Positions 10,081 through 21,255 of a stretch of 64,000 nt of DNA are shown piece by piece. This stretch comes from Cavia porcellus. Taxonomy: Eukaryota > Chordata > Mammalia > Rodentia > Caviidae. The translations under genes and the position numbers were made by a program. The stretch spans positions 25,207,344 to 25,271,343 of the forward strand of contig NW_026947486.1 of the NCBI RefSeq assembly GCF_034190915.1. Reading direction: 5' to 3'. The first letter of the stretch is position 1, and every line of letters starts with the position of its first letter. The notes beneath the pieces were generated by a model. It did not search any database. It had not been told where the DNA came from and saw only the letters and a list, made by a program, of their open reading frames with translations.

Positions 10081-11655
10081 GCATTCTGTTTTCTAACATC
10101 TTATTGAGGGGTTTCACAGTTATATGCATTAGGGAGATTGGACTTTAGTTCTCTTTATTTGATTGGATCTTTCTCTGGTTTTGGTATCAGGGTAATATTT
10201 GCCTTGAGGAATGAGTTAAGGATAATTCCTTACCTTTCAATTTCACTAAGAGTTTCAAGAATATTGGTATTAAATCTTCTATGAATTTCTTCTATAATTA
10301 ATCAGTCAATCCACCAGGGCCTGGGCTTTTCTTTGTTCATGTTTTTAATTAAATTTTCAATCTCATTAGTTGATACTGGATTATTCAAAATTTTTATACT
10401 TTCTTGATTTAGCTTTGGCTGTTCATCATATTAAGGAATCTGCATTGCTTCTGTGTTTTCCATCCTATGAGAGTAAAGATTTTTTTGCAATAGGTATTAA
10501 TGATCTTCTGAATTTTTTATAAGATCTAGAGTGATTTCTCTTGTTCATTCCTGAATGTTTGAATTTGAGTTTCCCTTCCTTTTTTGATAAGATTTACTAT
10601 GGATTTATCCATTTTATTTACTCCAAAGGACCAACTTTTCAGTTCACTAATTCTTTGTGTTTTTTTCTTAGTCTCAGTTGTGTTTATTTTTGCTCTGGTC
10701 TTTATACTTTTCTCCCTTGTATGGGCTTTGAGTTTGTCTTGTTCTTTTTCTAGGAGCTTGAGGAGCATCATTAGCTTGTTTATTTTGGTTCTGTTCTGTT
10801 CTCCTGATGTGAGAATTCACCTCTATAAATTTCACCACTATAAATTTCTGTTTTCTTACTGTGAGAATTCAGCACTATAAAATTTCCACTATAATAAATG
10901 AGACTGCTTTCATTTTGTCCCACAGGTTCTGGTATGTTGTATCTGCATTTTTGTTTAATAATGCATATTGTTTAACTTCTTCTTTAATTTCATCTGTAAA
11001 CCATGTGTTGTTCAGAAGAGTGTCATTTAATTTCCATGTTTTTATGGAGTTTTGGGGTTTCTTTTGCTGTTAATTTCCAATTTTATTGCCCTGTGGTCAG
11101 ATAATATGCATGGGATAATTTTAATTCCTTTGTATTTACATATGTATGTTATAAGAGCTAGTATATGGTCTATTTTTGTCCTATGTCCATCTAAGAAGAA
11201 TGTATGTGCTGATATTGTGGGATGAATGCTTTTTAAATGTCTACTAAGTCCATTTGTTCACTGGTTTTGTTCAGTTCTGCTATTTCTTTGCTGAATTTTT
11301 ATCTAGTTGATCTATTTCATTGTGACAATAGGGTATTCAGATGCCTCTTTGCAATTGTATTATTGCTTCCTTGATTTTTCATGTCTATGAATATTTGTCT
11401 TACATAGTTGATGCTCCATATTTGGTACATATATATTCATGATTGTTATCTTTTTCTCTTGAATTTCCCTCTAACATGTATGTAGGAACTTTATCTCTTT
11501 TGATCATTTGTGGTTTGAAGTTTATAAAGTCTGAAAACCGAATAGTTCTCACTGCTTTTTTCTGCATTTCCTGTTGTTTTCTATCTTGTGACTTTTAGTC
11601 TATGAATTTTTTTTTTTGAGTTAAATGCATTTCTTGGATACAGCATATTATTTGT
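10081..11655 (-). mobile_element. Old L1 ORF2 fragment (RT to endonuclease)
   Basis: Minus-strand ORF2 from the RT domain (near 10081, 'gcattctgttttctaac') through the linker (10526-10771, 'KLLEKEQDKLKAHTREK') to the endonuclease (11090-11655, 'ctgtggtcagataatatgcatggg'). No long frame is open. Truncated at both ends: a plus-strand L1 piece abuts at left and a 3'-UTR piece at right. Confidence 0.8.
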
Positions 11656-11960
11656 TATTATTTCTTTTTTATTTAAAGGAAGACAAAACAAAATAGAAAA
11701 TGGGCAGAAATAGTACATTCTTTCAAAGAAAAGAAATAGAGAGTAATAAATCACTAGGTGATGCATACATACATGTCTCCCTATAAATAGTTGGTCAAGG
11801 TACACAATTGGAACATATAAATGGGATTTCAACCAGGGAGACTGCAAACTGTTCTGTTCAACTATCCCACAAAAACTAAATATTATGGCTATCAATCCTA
11901 TACCCTTAGACATGTATGCATTTATCCATATCTTAATTTATGTTGAAATCTAACACAACT
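11656..11960 (-). mobile_element. L1 3'-UTR fragment
   Basis: The AATAAA end lies at left (minus-strand 'tttaaataaaaaa'), followed by the characteristic 'gggagactgcaaact' and 'ctatcaatcctatacccttaga' segments that match 1560-1720 and 21300-21480. It is inserted in, or abutting, the endonuclease region of the L1 fragment at left. Confidence 0.7.
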
Positions 11961-12789
11961 TATTAGATTAAAATCCTTCTGCAAAAAGATTAATAATATT
12001 GCTAGATTTCACATCATAACACTTCAGAATCAGCATTGGGTACTGCAGTGCCACTTTCTTTCCTTCAAAGTTTTTGTTCATTTCATTATGTATCATAAGA
12101 TCAGTTCCCATAAACTGTTTATAGGTTTTATGTAAGCATGAGTCTTAACATGTATTTCTATCTTTTCTATATTAGAGGGAGAAACAGAACAAAGCAGGAC
12201 AGAAGTAAACTTTTTCCTATATACATATAAAACTAAAAAGACATATAAATCTGTTGTATAAGAAGTTCTACCCTGGTCACTGTGTTGTTTCTTGTTATCA
12301 TCAACATAATTGGTGATATCAAAAGATAAAGTATAATTGAGCATATCAGTACATAACAGAAATAACAGAATTAACAGAAATACAACTTTGTAGATAATGT
12401 AGAGCTACAAAAACAGGTAGTAATCAAATCAGAATGGATATCGTAGTGAATCATTGTCATTTTCAGTATAGTTGTTTACTCCTCAATTTGTTACCATCAA
12501 CCTTACAGTTTTGAATAAAATCTGTTAATAATAAGCAGCAATCAAACAAGTCAGATTTAACTAGCATCAGTCATGATACAACAGTATAAGTCATACATGG
12601 ATTCTGATTGAGTTCATAGGGAATTAAAGACATCCACTATGCTATGGACAGCTGTCTGTGCCCCTCAGTTCCAGTGCTTATATACAAACTAGGACAGAAC
12701 AAGTTCCAACCAAAAAGAGTGGTGTGAGTAATAGGGGTTTTAATTCCTGATACACTATTAGCTATATCTTCTGCTGTTTTTTTTTTTTT
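11961..12789. other. Mixed non-coding stretch with second-lineage L1 3' UTR
   Basis: 12165-12560 matches 29255-29610 closely (shared 'acaactttgtagataatg' and 'agtatagttgtt'), and I read it as second-lineage L1 3' UTR. I cannot classify 11961-12165 or 12560-12770. A poly-T run lies at about 12774-12791. No gene is seen. Confidence 0.55.
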
Positions 12790-13881
12790 TGAGGACTATT
12801 CCTCCCCTTTACTCCCCCAGAATGAACTGTGTATTTTTGTGTCTCCCAACACTCACGGTTTTGTATTGGGGCAACCTGCTATTTACCTGTCTTTCTGAAC
12901 GTTCTCACTCCTGGGCTGGATTTCTAGTTATATTTCTTCATTTATTAAAGCCTGTGTGTTCAACCTATCCATAAACACTGGTCTAGTTACCCCTATTACT
13001 CTCTGGTTCCCTATCACAATGAGTTCCGTTTTCTCATGTTTGATTTTGGTCCATATAACCTTCTTCAGGCTAATTATATTTCCTATAAAGACCCTCTCGG
13101 TGGACCGTATCTCTTGATCCACTCTGCCTGCAATTCTCTCTTTTTCCCCTTAAGTTAGTGTATCTAGGCCATCTATATTAGAAATTATATCCAACCTTCT
13201 CTGCCTCATTTCTGTTGAACTCTTTTTCTGTCATTAGTTGTCAGTTTGTTTTCTTCATTTTGCTTTCTGCTCCATTCATTGTGGCCTCTCTGCCACTGTT
13301 ACTGGAATCTTGGTATTTTTGTTTCTTAGAATGTCCTGCAGTATTCACTGTAGAGTTGAATTGGTGGTTGCAAATTTCCCCAGGTCCTCTTTATCCTGGA
13401 AACATCTTTTTCTCCAGTAATTTCTAGGGATAGTTTTGTAGGATATATCAGTCTTGGCTGGAGGTTATTGCCTTTCAAAGCTTGAATTATTTTACCCTAT
13501 GCTCTTCATGATTTGATGGTTTGTGCTAAGAAGTCTGCTGTAATTCTGATAGGTGTTCCCTTGTAAGTGATCTGTTTCTTGTCTCTGATGGCTTTTAATA
13601 TTCTGTTCTTATATTGGATTTCTGGAATTTTGATTACTATATGCCTGGTTATAGTTCTGTTTGGGTTGTAGGTGGCTGGGGTCCTATATGCCTCATACCT
13701 TTACCTTTTCCTATATTAGGGAAGTTCTCCTTGGTTATTTATGTGAATAGACTTTGCAGTTCATTTGTTTGTATCCCTTTGCATTCTTAATTCTTCCTTT
13801 ACATTCTTAATTCTTAAGTTATAGATCCTCTTATCATCTTCTACCCTTTGTATTGTTACTGATTGTGTCCTTGTTATTTTT
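12790..13881 (-). mobile_element. Second-lineage L1 (left part): ORF2 start and ORF1 3' part
   Basis: Minus-strand L1 of the second lineage. 13170-12900 aligns, with much divergence, to the start of ORF2 (minus-strand 'ggcagagtggatcaagag'). 13881-13230 is ORF1: the RNA-binding and C-terminal domains appear reversed as 'gataggtgttcccttgtaagtg' and 'ttggctggaggtt', as in 29737-30267. The element continues at 15522 beyond the chimeric insertion. Frames are heavily broken. Confidence 0.75.
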
Positions 13882-14156
<275 letters not shown>

Positions 14157-14239
14157 TTCCAGAGACACTGCTCCACATGTACATAGAATGGCTGTAAAAA
14201 CCTGTGTTTTTTCATATACCCTGACCGATTTATTACATC

Positions 14240-15508
14240 TAAGCTGTCAGAAAGAAAAGACAGATCACTTATAAAGGAAAACCTATCAGAATCACAGCAG
14301 ACTTCTCAGCACAAACAATAAAGTCAAGAAGAGCAGTGAGTGAAGTATTCCAGATCCTAAAGCAAAATGATTTCCAACCTAGATTGATGTATCCTGCAAA
14401 ACTATCATTCAAAATTGATGGTGAAATATGATACTTCCACAACAAAGAACAGCTGAAGAACTTCGTGAACACCAAACCAACCCTGCAAAAAATATTGAAA
14501 GACAGTTTAGATACACAAAGGAAAAAAACCACTAAGCAAAGCAGATAACTAAACAGAACAGAAAGATAAAGATGCAACAGCGGAGAGATAACATGTCAAC
14601 AATAAACCAGCATTTAACAGTAATAACCATTAATATAAATGGTCTCAATGCACCAATCAAAAGAAACAGACTAGCAGAATGGATCAAGTAACAAAGTCCA
14701 ACCATATGCTGTTTAAAGGAAACCCGTCTAACCCAGAAGGATACTCACAGACTGAAAGTCAAAGGATGGAAAACAATACTTCATGCAGGAGGAATTCAAA
14801 AAAAAGCAGGAGTAGTCATTCTGTTTTCAGACAACGTGAACTTTAAACCAACAATGACCATAAAGGACAAAGAAGGTCACTACATACTCATTAGGGGAAA
14901 ACTCCAAGAGGAAGAGATAACTATCTTAAATATATATGCACCAAACTCCAGAGCACCCAGTTATATAAAACAGCTATTAACAGAAATGAAAACTCAAATT
15001 ATCAGTAACACAATTGTAACAGGAGACCTTAATACGCCATTGATACCAAGGGACAGATTAACCAGACAGAAAATGAGAAAAGAAATAACAGAACTGAATC
15101 ACACCTGCCAACAAATGGATTTGATAGACATATACAGAATGTTCCACCCAACAACATCAGAATACACAATCTTCTCAGCACTACATGGATCATTCTCTAA
15201 AATAGACCATATATTAACTCACAGAAGATTTTTAAACAAATGCAAAAGAGTTGAAATCATCCCTTGCATGTTACCGAATTATAGCACTCTGAAATTGGAA
15301 ATTAAAGATACAGCAAAAATCCCGCAAACACATGGAAACTGAATAATACACTCTGGAGTAATCAGTGGGTCACAGAAGAAATTAAAGAAGAAATTAAACA
15401 ATACCTAAAAGAAAATGAAAATGCAGATACAACTTACCGGGAACCCTTACACTACTTTGTTTTGTTTTATTTTTTTCTCTTTTTTCTTTTAAATAAAATT
15501 TATAAAAA
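14240..15508 (+). pseudogene. L1 ORF1 C-terminus and ORF2 endonuclease within chimera, 3' end joined
   Basis: L1 sequence begins at 'aagctgtcagaaag' inside ORF1 ('TYKGKPIRITADFSAQT' region), runs through the ORF1 end (about 14545) and into ORF2 (from about 14590). The longest open frame, 14836-15342 (168 aa), is the endonuclease middle and end, with 'GDLNTPL' carrying the Asp and Asn active-site pair. The terminal 'SDHS' box is altered to 'PNYS', so the Asp-His catalytic pair is lost. After 'gatacaacttaccgggaacc' the sequence jumps to 'cttacactactttg', an L1 3' UTR; the shared 'aacc' is a microhomology at the deletion. Confidence 0.8.
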
Positions 15509-15521
15509 AAGAAGTTTTTCC
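15509..15521. repeat. Right target-site duplication of MT-L1 chimera
   Basis: 'aagaagtttttcc', the perfect partner of 13882-13894, directly after the short A tail ('tataaaaa'). Host L1 ORF1 resumes immediately ('tttcatgatccca'), matching the uninterrupted copy at 30340-30370. Confidence 0.92.
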
Positions 15522-16745
15522 TTTCATGATCCCACATTACAAATGTGTGCTCCAGTTCAGATTATCTATCTTTAGTTTTTTCCAAGCTGTTGTGCCAGCT
15601 TTCAATAGAATTTTCAGTGTCCTGGTAATCTCTTTGAACCTGCTTCATGTATTCTATGTCTTCCCTATCTTCGCCATCAAACAAATCTCCCATTTTTTCT
15701 GTTCTTCCATTCCACCATCTGTTTTTTCTTGGGAGATGCTTAGCATTTCTTTAACTATTGTACTTATATCTTGCTTTACTTAGTTAAATATTTCACTTTT
15801 GTACTCATCTATGATGTCCCAGAGATATTGCTTCATGTCTACTGGTGCCATGCCTAATATTGCATGTTTTCTGTCCTCATTATCCTTTGCATTTACCTGT
15901 CCTCGATCAGTGTTCTCAGGATTGGGGACCAAGGACCCTTTCTTGTTGCCTCCTCTTCTCATATTTTTTGTTCCTTCCATACAGGCATATGTAGGAGGTC
16001 CAGTTTGTTTCTTTGTTGGTTACAGTTTGTTTGAATCATGCTGGCTAGGTATTCCCACCTACTGCAGTGTACTAGGGAGACACAGACCTGGGCAGCCTAT
16101 GCTGGGCCTACCCCTCCAGGTCAGTCAAACTGCTGAAGGCTTCACTGCATTAGGGTGCACTGCCAGGTGCAGGGACCTGGTTTGGGCTAGCCTACTGGGT
16201 CTTATTCTGCAGCGTCACCCAGGTGAAGTGCTCCCCAAAAATCTTGCTTGAGAGGGGAATGTGTGACTGAAGTCACTGCAGCGTCCTGTTCCGCCTAGTC
16301 TGCCTGGTCCCAGAATGTCCTCTGTTGGAGCCTCCTAGTCTATGGAAGGGTCCCCGTTCCTCTCACTCCCCACAGGTTGATTCAGGGCTCTCCACCAGCT
16401 CTGCTCTCAGTTTGGTTCATGGATTCCCACTCTCAGAGCTTTTGCATCTCTATTCCCTACTGTGCCTTTTCAGATGCAGTAGCAGCAGCAGGAAATTCAA
16501 GCCATGGTTTCCAGAGGCACAGGTTTCAGCTTTGACACTGAGACTTTACCTGTTCCAGTCTTAGCACTGGGATTGCATTTCCAGTTGGTTTCTCTCAGCT
16601 CAGTTCGTTCCTGGGTCAGCAGGGTATATCTCCCCCTGCTCAGGACTCCCCACACTGCACCATTCCTGGAATCTAAGCTGGCTATCTCAGAGAGCCACTG
16701 TAGCTGCTGTTATCTATCCACCATGTTCTTTGCTCTCACAGTTCT
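15522..16745 (-). mobile_element. Second-lineage L1 (right part): ORF1 N-terminus and 5' UTR
   Basis: Continues the element from 13881. The minus-strand ORF1 N-terminus is open at 15980-15780 (66 aa, 'GGNKKGSLVPNPENTDRG'). From about 15990 to 16745 lies a GC-richer 5' UTR homologous to 30830-31558. Near its 5' end both copies have 'gctgttatctatccaccat'; on the minus strand this is an 'ATGGTGGATAG' context, reminiscent of the YY1-type AAGATGG motif at some L1 5' ends. No tandem monomers are seen, unlike first-lineage L1s. Confidence 0.75.
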
Positions 16746-17990
16746 TACTTCTTGATCAACTCTGCCAGTCTGTTTCTTTAAATTAGTAAACTGTGAGCAT
16801 TTACAGTGATGATCATAACTTCTGTGTATTGGCATAACTTTGTTATGTTATTTTTCTGCTGTTTGTTTCCTGCTTTTCTCTTCTGTTTAATTGTTTGCCC
16901 TACCTGGTGGTTTTTCTTGTCATTGTTGTTCTGGGAATTGTAGTCATTTTTATCTCTTTATAGAATATCTTTCAGGACTCTTTGTTGGATTGGTTTGGTG
17001 GTCATGAATTTCTTCACTTGTTCTTTTTCTTGGATGTATCTTATTTCTCTATTAAATTTGAAAATTATTTTTGTAGGTTACATCAGTGTGGGTGGCAAGG
17101 TATTTTCTTTCAGGAAATGAAATACTCCATGACAAACTCTTTTTGACTTAAGGATTTGTGTTGAGAAATATGCCATGATTCTGAAGGTCTTTCCTCTAAA
17201 GTTGATCTGTTTTCTCTAACAGCCTTTTATATTGTGTTCTTGTGCTGGATTTCTAGAATCTTGATTATTATGTTTCTTGATGTAGTTTTATTTTTGTCAT
17301 GGCTGTTGTGGTTCTGTGTGCTTCATTCATTTGTGTGTTTAATTATTTATACATGCTTGGGAGTTTTCTGCCATTATTTCTTTGAAGAGTTTTTTATGGC
17401 ATTTGTGCTCTGTGCAGCTTTTTCATTGATCCCAATCATCTTATATTATTTTTTGGCTTCATCTTGTAGTCATTTCATTGATATTTCATGTTCTCTTGCT
17501 ATTTTAAGACATATTTTCTGTTTATGATCTTTAGCTACAATTCTGTCTTTGAGCTCTGATATTGCATCTTCTCCATTCAGTCTGTGAATGCATATACCTT
17601 CAATGGAGGTATTAATCTCTTGGATTTCTCTTTGGATCTGTTTCATAGATTTTGTTTTTCATGTTGGGCATTTTTTGTTTCCATCATTTTTGTAAGCTCA
17701 TCTACTCCTTTATCTGTATCTGTAATTATATCTATGATTTTAAGCAACATTTCTTTTGTACCATAGAGATTTTTTGTATAGATTCATCTATTTGGTTTTT
17801 CACTTCTGTTGTTACTGTTTCAGAAAGTTCCAGTGTTTTACTTACAACTTTGTCTATCTCATTATGCTCTGGGTTGTCCTGGGTGGGCTGGGTGTCTGTG
17901 GTTGTATTTTGCACCTGCATCTTTTCATTTTCTTTTTTTCTTTTGCTCTTTTTGTCTATGTTGATGCTTGCCAATTTCTTAGGTTGGATG
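16746..17990 (-). mobile_element. L1 fragment: ORF2 start and ORF1
   Basis: Begins at the ORF2 5' end (plus-strand 'cttgatcaactctgccag' near 16755). It continues through the ORF1 C-terminal region (about 16980-17230: 'tggattggtttggtggtcatg', 'aggttacatcagtgtg') and coiled coil to the N-terminus (17974-17732, 80 aa). The middle and 3' end of ORF2 are missing. Confidence 0.75.
17732..17974 (-). pseudogene. L1 ORF1 N-terminal fragment
   Basis: An 80-codon frame. Its second half ('ELSETVTTEVKNQIDESIQKI') matches the ORF1 N-terminal helix of first-lineage L1s, for example 'ELSEMIVTQVKKKQLHEAIEEI' near 45100. The first half is Lys/Gln-rich and includes a 'QVQNTTT' motif in place of 'MQSQTSS'. The frame is lost downstream. 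It probably belongs to an older subfamily. Confidence 0.6.
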
Positions 17991-18349
17991 GATTTATTAG
18001 TAACATTGAGGCTTCCCTAAGAGATGACTGTCCTTCTGGGATGTCCTTAGATGTAGTTGGTTCTTTATAGCTCTCCCAAGAACCTACTTTACCAATGTGT
18101 AAATATGCATAATTAGTATTTGTTTCAACCCCCAGCCCTTGGTAATGAACTGTGGTGATAATTATAGTCACAAACAATAGCCGTGTTATCATACAATAGA
18201 GAAAAATTGATTTTAACATGTATGATGTCCTGGCAAAAATATAACTGTTCTTAATAAAAATAGTAGTTTTAAGTAAAGCTTTGATGGAGATCACAATGAA
18301 GCAGTTCTGAGAAAAATTTAAATTAACCAATTGGTTTTGTATGTTTTAC
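17991..18349. other. Unassigned non-coding stretch
   Basis: May be the 5' UTR of the L1 at left, but I recognise no monomer, gene or repeat landmark. AT-rich, with short frames only. Confidence 0.3.
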
Positions 18350-18730
18350 TTGCAAGTCTTTAAAAGGCCTAGTCCCCCTGTCTGGAGATGGGCAGAGGAC
18401 TCACAGTAAGTGAAACTTTATTGGTCGTTGGTCCCAGGTGAGGCCTGTAGTGGCCTGTGATGCCATGATACCTTAAATGGCATGATGAGGTCACAGCTGA
18501 GGATGCCTGACTCCCACCATAATTGACTAAATAATGTCTTTAGCTGCATGCATTTCATTCCTGTATTGAAAGTCAACATGGAGACTTTCTCCTAAAGATA
18601 AAGACAATTCTCCTAAATTGGAATAAACTACTTCTCCTAAATTGACAGTCTGTTGCTTAGAAAAGTACTGAACCACTCTCAAGGTCTTGCTCAGTTTTCA
18701 GTGTTTTCTACTCTAATCACCTCCTTGTTT
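18350..18730 (-). mobile_element. Putative LTR fragment
   Basis: On the minus strand the sequence has 'gaccaataaagtttcac', an LTR-like polyadenylation signal, followed by a pyrimidine/purine U5-like segment. Upstream is a block with three variants of 'tctcctaaa' spaced about 30 bp apart (18586-18650). No coding or primer-binding region is seen, and the boundaries are uncertain. Confidence 0.35.
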
Positions 18731-18839
18731 GAAAACCAACTAAATGTGGACCACTGAGACAATTTTTTTTTTGTCTAAGCTCCAAGAAAATCTCAAATTT
18801 TGCAAGAGGGTTTTGGTGGAACCATTAAAAATCATACTA

Positions 18840-19500
18840 CTTGTCTAATTTATTTAAACCTTCACAATCCACTTGTTTGAGAGGTCATGGGCCTGATCAG
18901 GCCATGATAGAGCTTAACTACTGACAAAATATGGTAATTAATAATCTGCTACCTCCAACCACAGGAGGAAACCCTAATGGTATATAATAAAAGCAAACAT
19001 ACCTGTACTTCTATGCAATAATTTTCCCTGTAGTAGACTGATTTTACCTTGTTTCAACGGGCAGGTGTGTGTGTGTATGTGTGTGTGTGTGTGTGTGTGT
19101 TAAAATGGGAAGGAGACGGGATAACATGATGCGTGATGACAAAGCCAGGAATTAAGCCTGGAGGTCAAAGAGTGATCATCTGAGTTTTAGGAAACTGGAA
19201 GACACAGGAGGGATAGAATGAAATAAAATATGCAGGTGTAATCTGAAAGGGAAGGGACAATGTTTTCTCACTTGAAAATTTAAATTTAAGGTAGTTGAGG
19301 AAAAAAAGGAATAAGTAGAAGAAAACAAAAAAGAAAGGTAAGAAACATAAACAGTGAAAAGCAGGAAGCAAAAAAGAAATAAGTGGAGACCAGAAAAAGA
19401 AGAAAATCCCCCAAAGACAAAAATAACCACAAAATACTAAACAAAACAAGGCAAAATACAACCAGAAAGGAAAAGATAGCTAATCTGACAAAAAATGGAG
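18840..19500 (+). repeat. Unclassified interspersed repeat, copy 1
   Basis: Shares order and sequence with 27660-28330: 'aattaataat', then 'tatgcaataattttccctgtagtag', then 'aaagagtgatcatc' and a purine-rich tail. Each copy carries a different microsatellite, (GT)n here and (GA)n there. The family is unknown to me and has no coding potential. Confidence 0.5.
19064..19101. repeat. (GT)n microsatellite
   Basis: Run of GT dinucleotides interrupted by one 'at', about 38 bp. Confidence 0.95.
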
Positions 19501-19854
19501 CCTAAAAATATTAAAATGCCTCAGGTTTTTACAGTTCTGTATTAGTGTCCAAGTCAGATCCCAGAAATGTGCTGTGTACCTCAGCAAAGTTTGCCTTGGG
19601 AATTGCAGTGGGTATAGAGCTGATCTTTCCCTTTGGATGGGGGAGCTGGGATTGTTCTTCTGTTGGGGAGGTTCTCTCGAGCCTACTGCTGGCTCCTCTC
19701 TTGTGCTTCAGACACTTCTATGTTGCTGGTCTCAATGATTACTCCACCTGCCAAAGGTACATGTATACCCATGTGCCCAGGCCATTTGGTCTGAGTGTCT
19801 CTGATGGTGGTCTGGTAGCTCTAAGTCTTTCAGATTATGGTCATCATCTGTTTT
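19501..19854. other. Unassigned non-coding stretch
   Basis: GC-intermediate sequence between the purine-rich repeat and an L1 fragment. A plus-strand frame of 111 codons (19545-19880) has no recognisable domain and runs into L1 sequence; I regard it as chance. It may continue the unclassified repeat at left. Confidence 0.35.
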
Positions 19855-20811
19855 TTTTTAACCTGGGAGATTATTTCTAATCTGATTTCCTCTATAGTCT
19901 CATGCACTTGCTTTTATATTTCTGCTGTTATCATTTTAGAACTTTCAAATGGGTGGCCTCCATTTTCACTGTCTCTTGGACTTATTTTGTGTGAGTTGGA
20001 GGTCTAGGGTGGGTTTCTGTGGTAGACTGACAACTGGTCAATTGTAATTTCAACTGAACTGAATCAGCATTGTGTGTGATACGGATAGCCCACCTGAGGA
20101 TTTTTGCCAATTTAAACATAAGAACCAGAGAGGAAGTGTTTAGTGTGTTGTTGATTCTCCATGGTGTTTCTATTTCTGCTGTAGCCATTGGTTCTCCTGG
20201 AGGAGCTTGTGACCATCTTTCCTGATATGAACTTTGTTGTTCTCACTGTCAGAGGACCTTGGGACCTTTTTGTCACTGAGAATGGCTGTGGTTCACATTA
20301 AAGGAGCTCTGGCCTTTACTTTGCTGTTTCCTGGTCTGCAGGGGATTATGGTGTGCTATTCAATTTCCAGGACAAGCTTGCATGCTGGCTTCCTCTTATG
20401 AAGTTAGCAATAGTTAACTCCTCTTTTGAGGAGCTTGGGACCTCATAATTGATTAGGATACTCATGACACTTTTCAGGGGGAACTTTGGTTCTTTGAAGT
20501 GTCACTTACTGGCTCCAGGGCAGAACACTCAAACCACTGGTACAGATCCTTCATCCTGCTGGCACAGACTTTCTGGCTTCTACCACTGACCTTTGGGCCT
20601 TCCCACCACAAATCCATGAAACAAACATGAGTGAGTCATTGTTGTGGGCTCTAGGCCTCCAGTTGCATTCACAGGGGGCATTGACATGGGCTCTAGATCT
20701 TCAGCTGGACTCATGCAGGACATTGTTGTGGGATCTAGGCCCTGGACATTGGTGTGGGTCTGTGTGTGAAAAGAGTTCCTGCACTTCTTGTATTTAACAC
20801 TTTGGGTGCGA
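19855..20811 (-). mobile_element. L1 5' fragment: ORF1 N-terminus and 5' UTR with short tandem units
   Basis: 19855-19990 matches the ORF1 N-terminal helix in minus orientation ('gagattatttctaatctgatttcctctatag'-like, compare 7315-7355). It then passes into GC-richer 5' UTR-like sequence. At 20637, 20679, 20721 and 20747 the phrase 'cattg.(c/t)(a/g)tggg' recurs with spacing of 42, 42 and 26 bp, a short monomer-like array at the 5' edge. Confidence 0.5.
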
Positions 20812-20882
20812 GAGGTACCAGGCATCAAACTCATGATCTTGCACTTTCCAGGCAGACACTGATGCCATGAACTGAGTCTCTA
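20812..20882 (-). mobile_element. Degenerate tRNA-derived SINE
   Basis: Plus strand 'ggtaccaggcatcaaactcatgatc...ccaggcagacactgatgccatgaactgagtctctag' is the reverse of the SINE at 1956 and 24015: the B box is recognisable, the A box decayed. It is a diverged, older copy without a clear tail. Confidence 0.65.
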
Positions 20883-21255
20883 GTCTCTGGATGACTATTA
20901 TAAAATAATTTTGTAAATTATGTGTCCTGTATTGTGTTATTCTCCTTGAAAACCCTGACTACAACAGTTTTGCTTCTGTGTCTTGTCACCTTCTATATTT
21001 TATTTTATTTTTTGTGGTGATGTCTGTATATTTTTTATAGTAGGTAGCTTTATACCTAATATTGAAGCCTCCATAGGAAATATGTGTTTTTCCAGAGGTG
21101 TTTTTTATGTGTAGTAGATTTTAAGTCTTTGTGTCTGTCCAAAGATTCTATCTTTTCAGTTAATTAAGGATGATATAGTACAATCTATTTGGCTCAGTCA
21201 TCAGTACTTTGGTAGTAGAATATGATGATGGTTATATCCCCAGACAGTCGCAGGA
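20883..21255. other. Unassigned non-coding stretch
   Basis: AT-rich, with no gene or convincing repeat landmark, between the SINE and the 3' end of the next L1. Confidence 0.4.

Noticed and set aside
9385..11655. Twin-primed (5'-inverted) single L1
   Set aside because: The two halves belong to different L1 lineages and the order of parts does not fit 5' inversion.
16746..17990. Second target duplication pairing 13103 and 16752 ('cttgatc.actctgcc')
   Set aside because: Both positions are the homologous ORF2 start of two L1s, so the similarity reflects shared ancestry, not a duplication.
19545..19880. 111-codon frame as a possible novel gene
   Set aside because: No domain, no splice or promoter context, and its end lies in reversed L1 ORF1 sequence.
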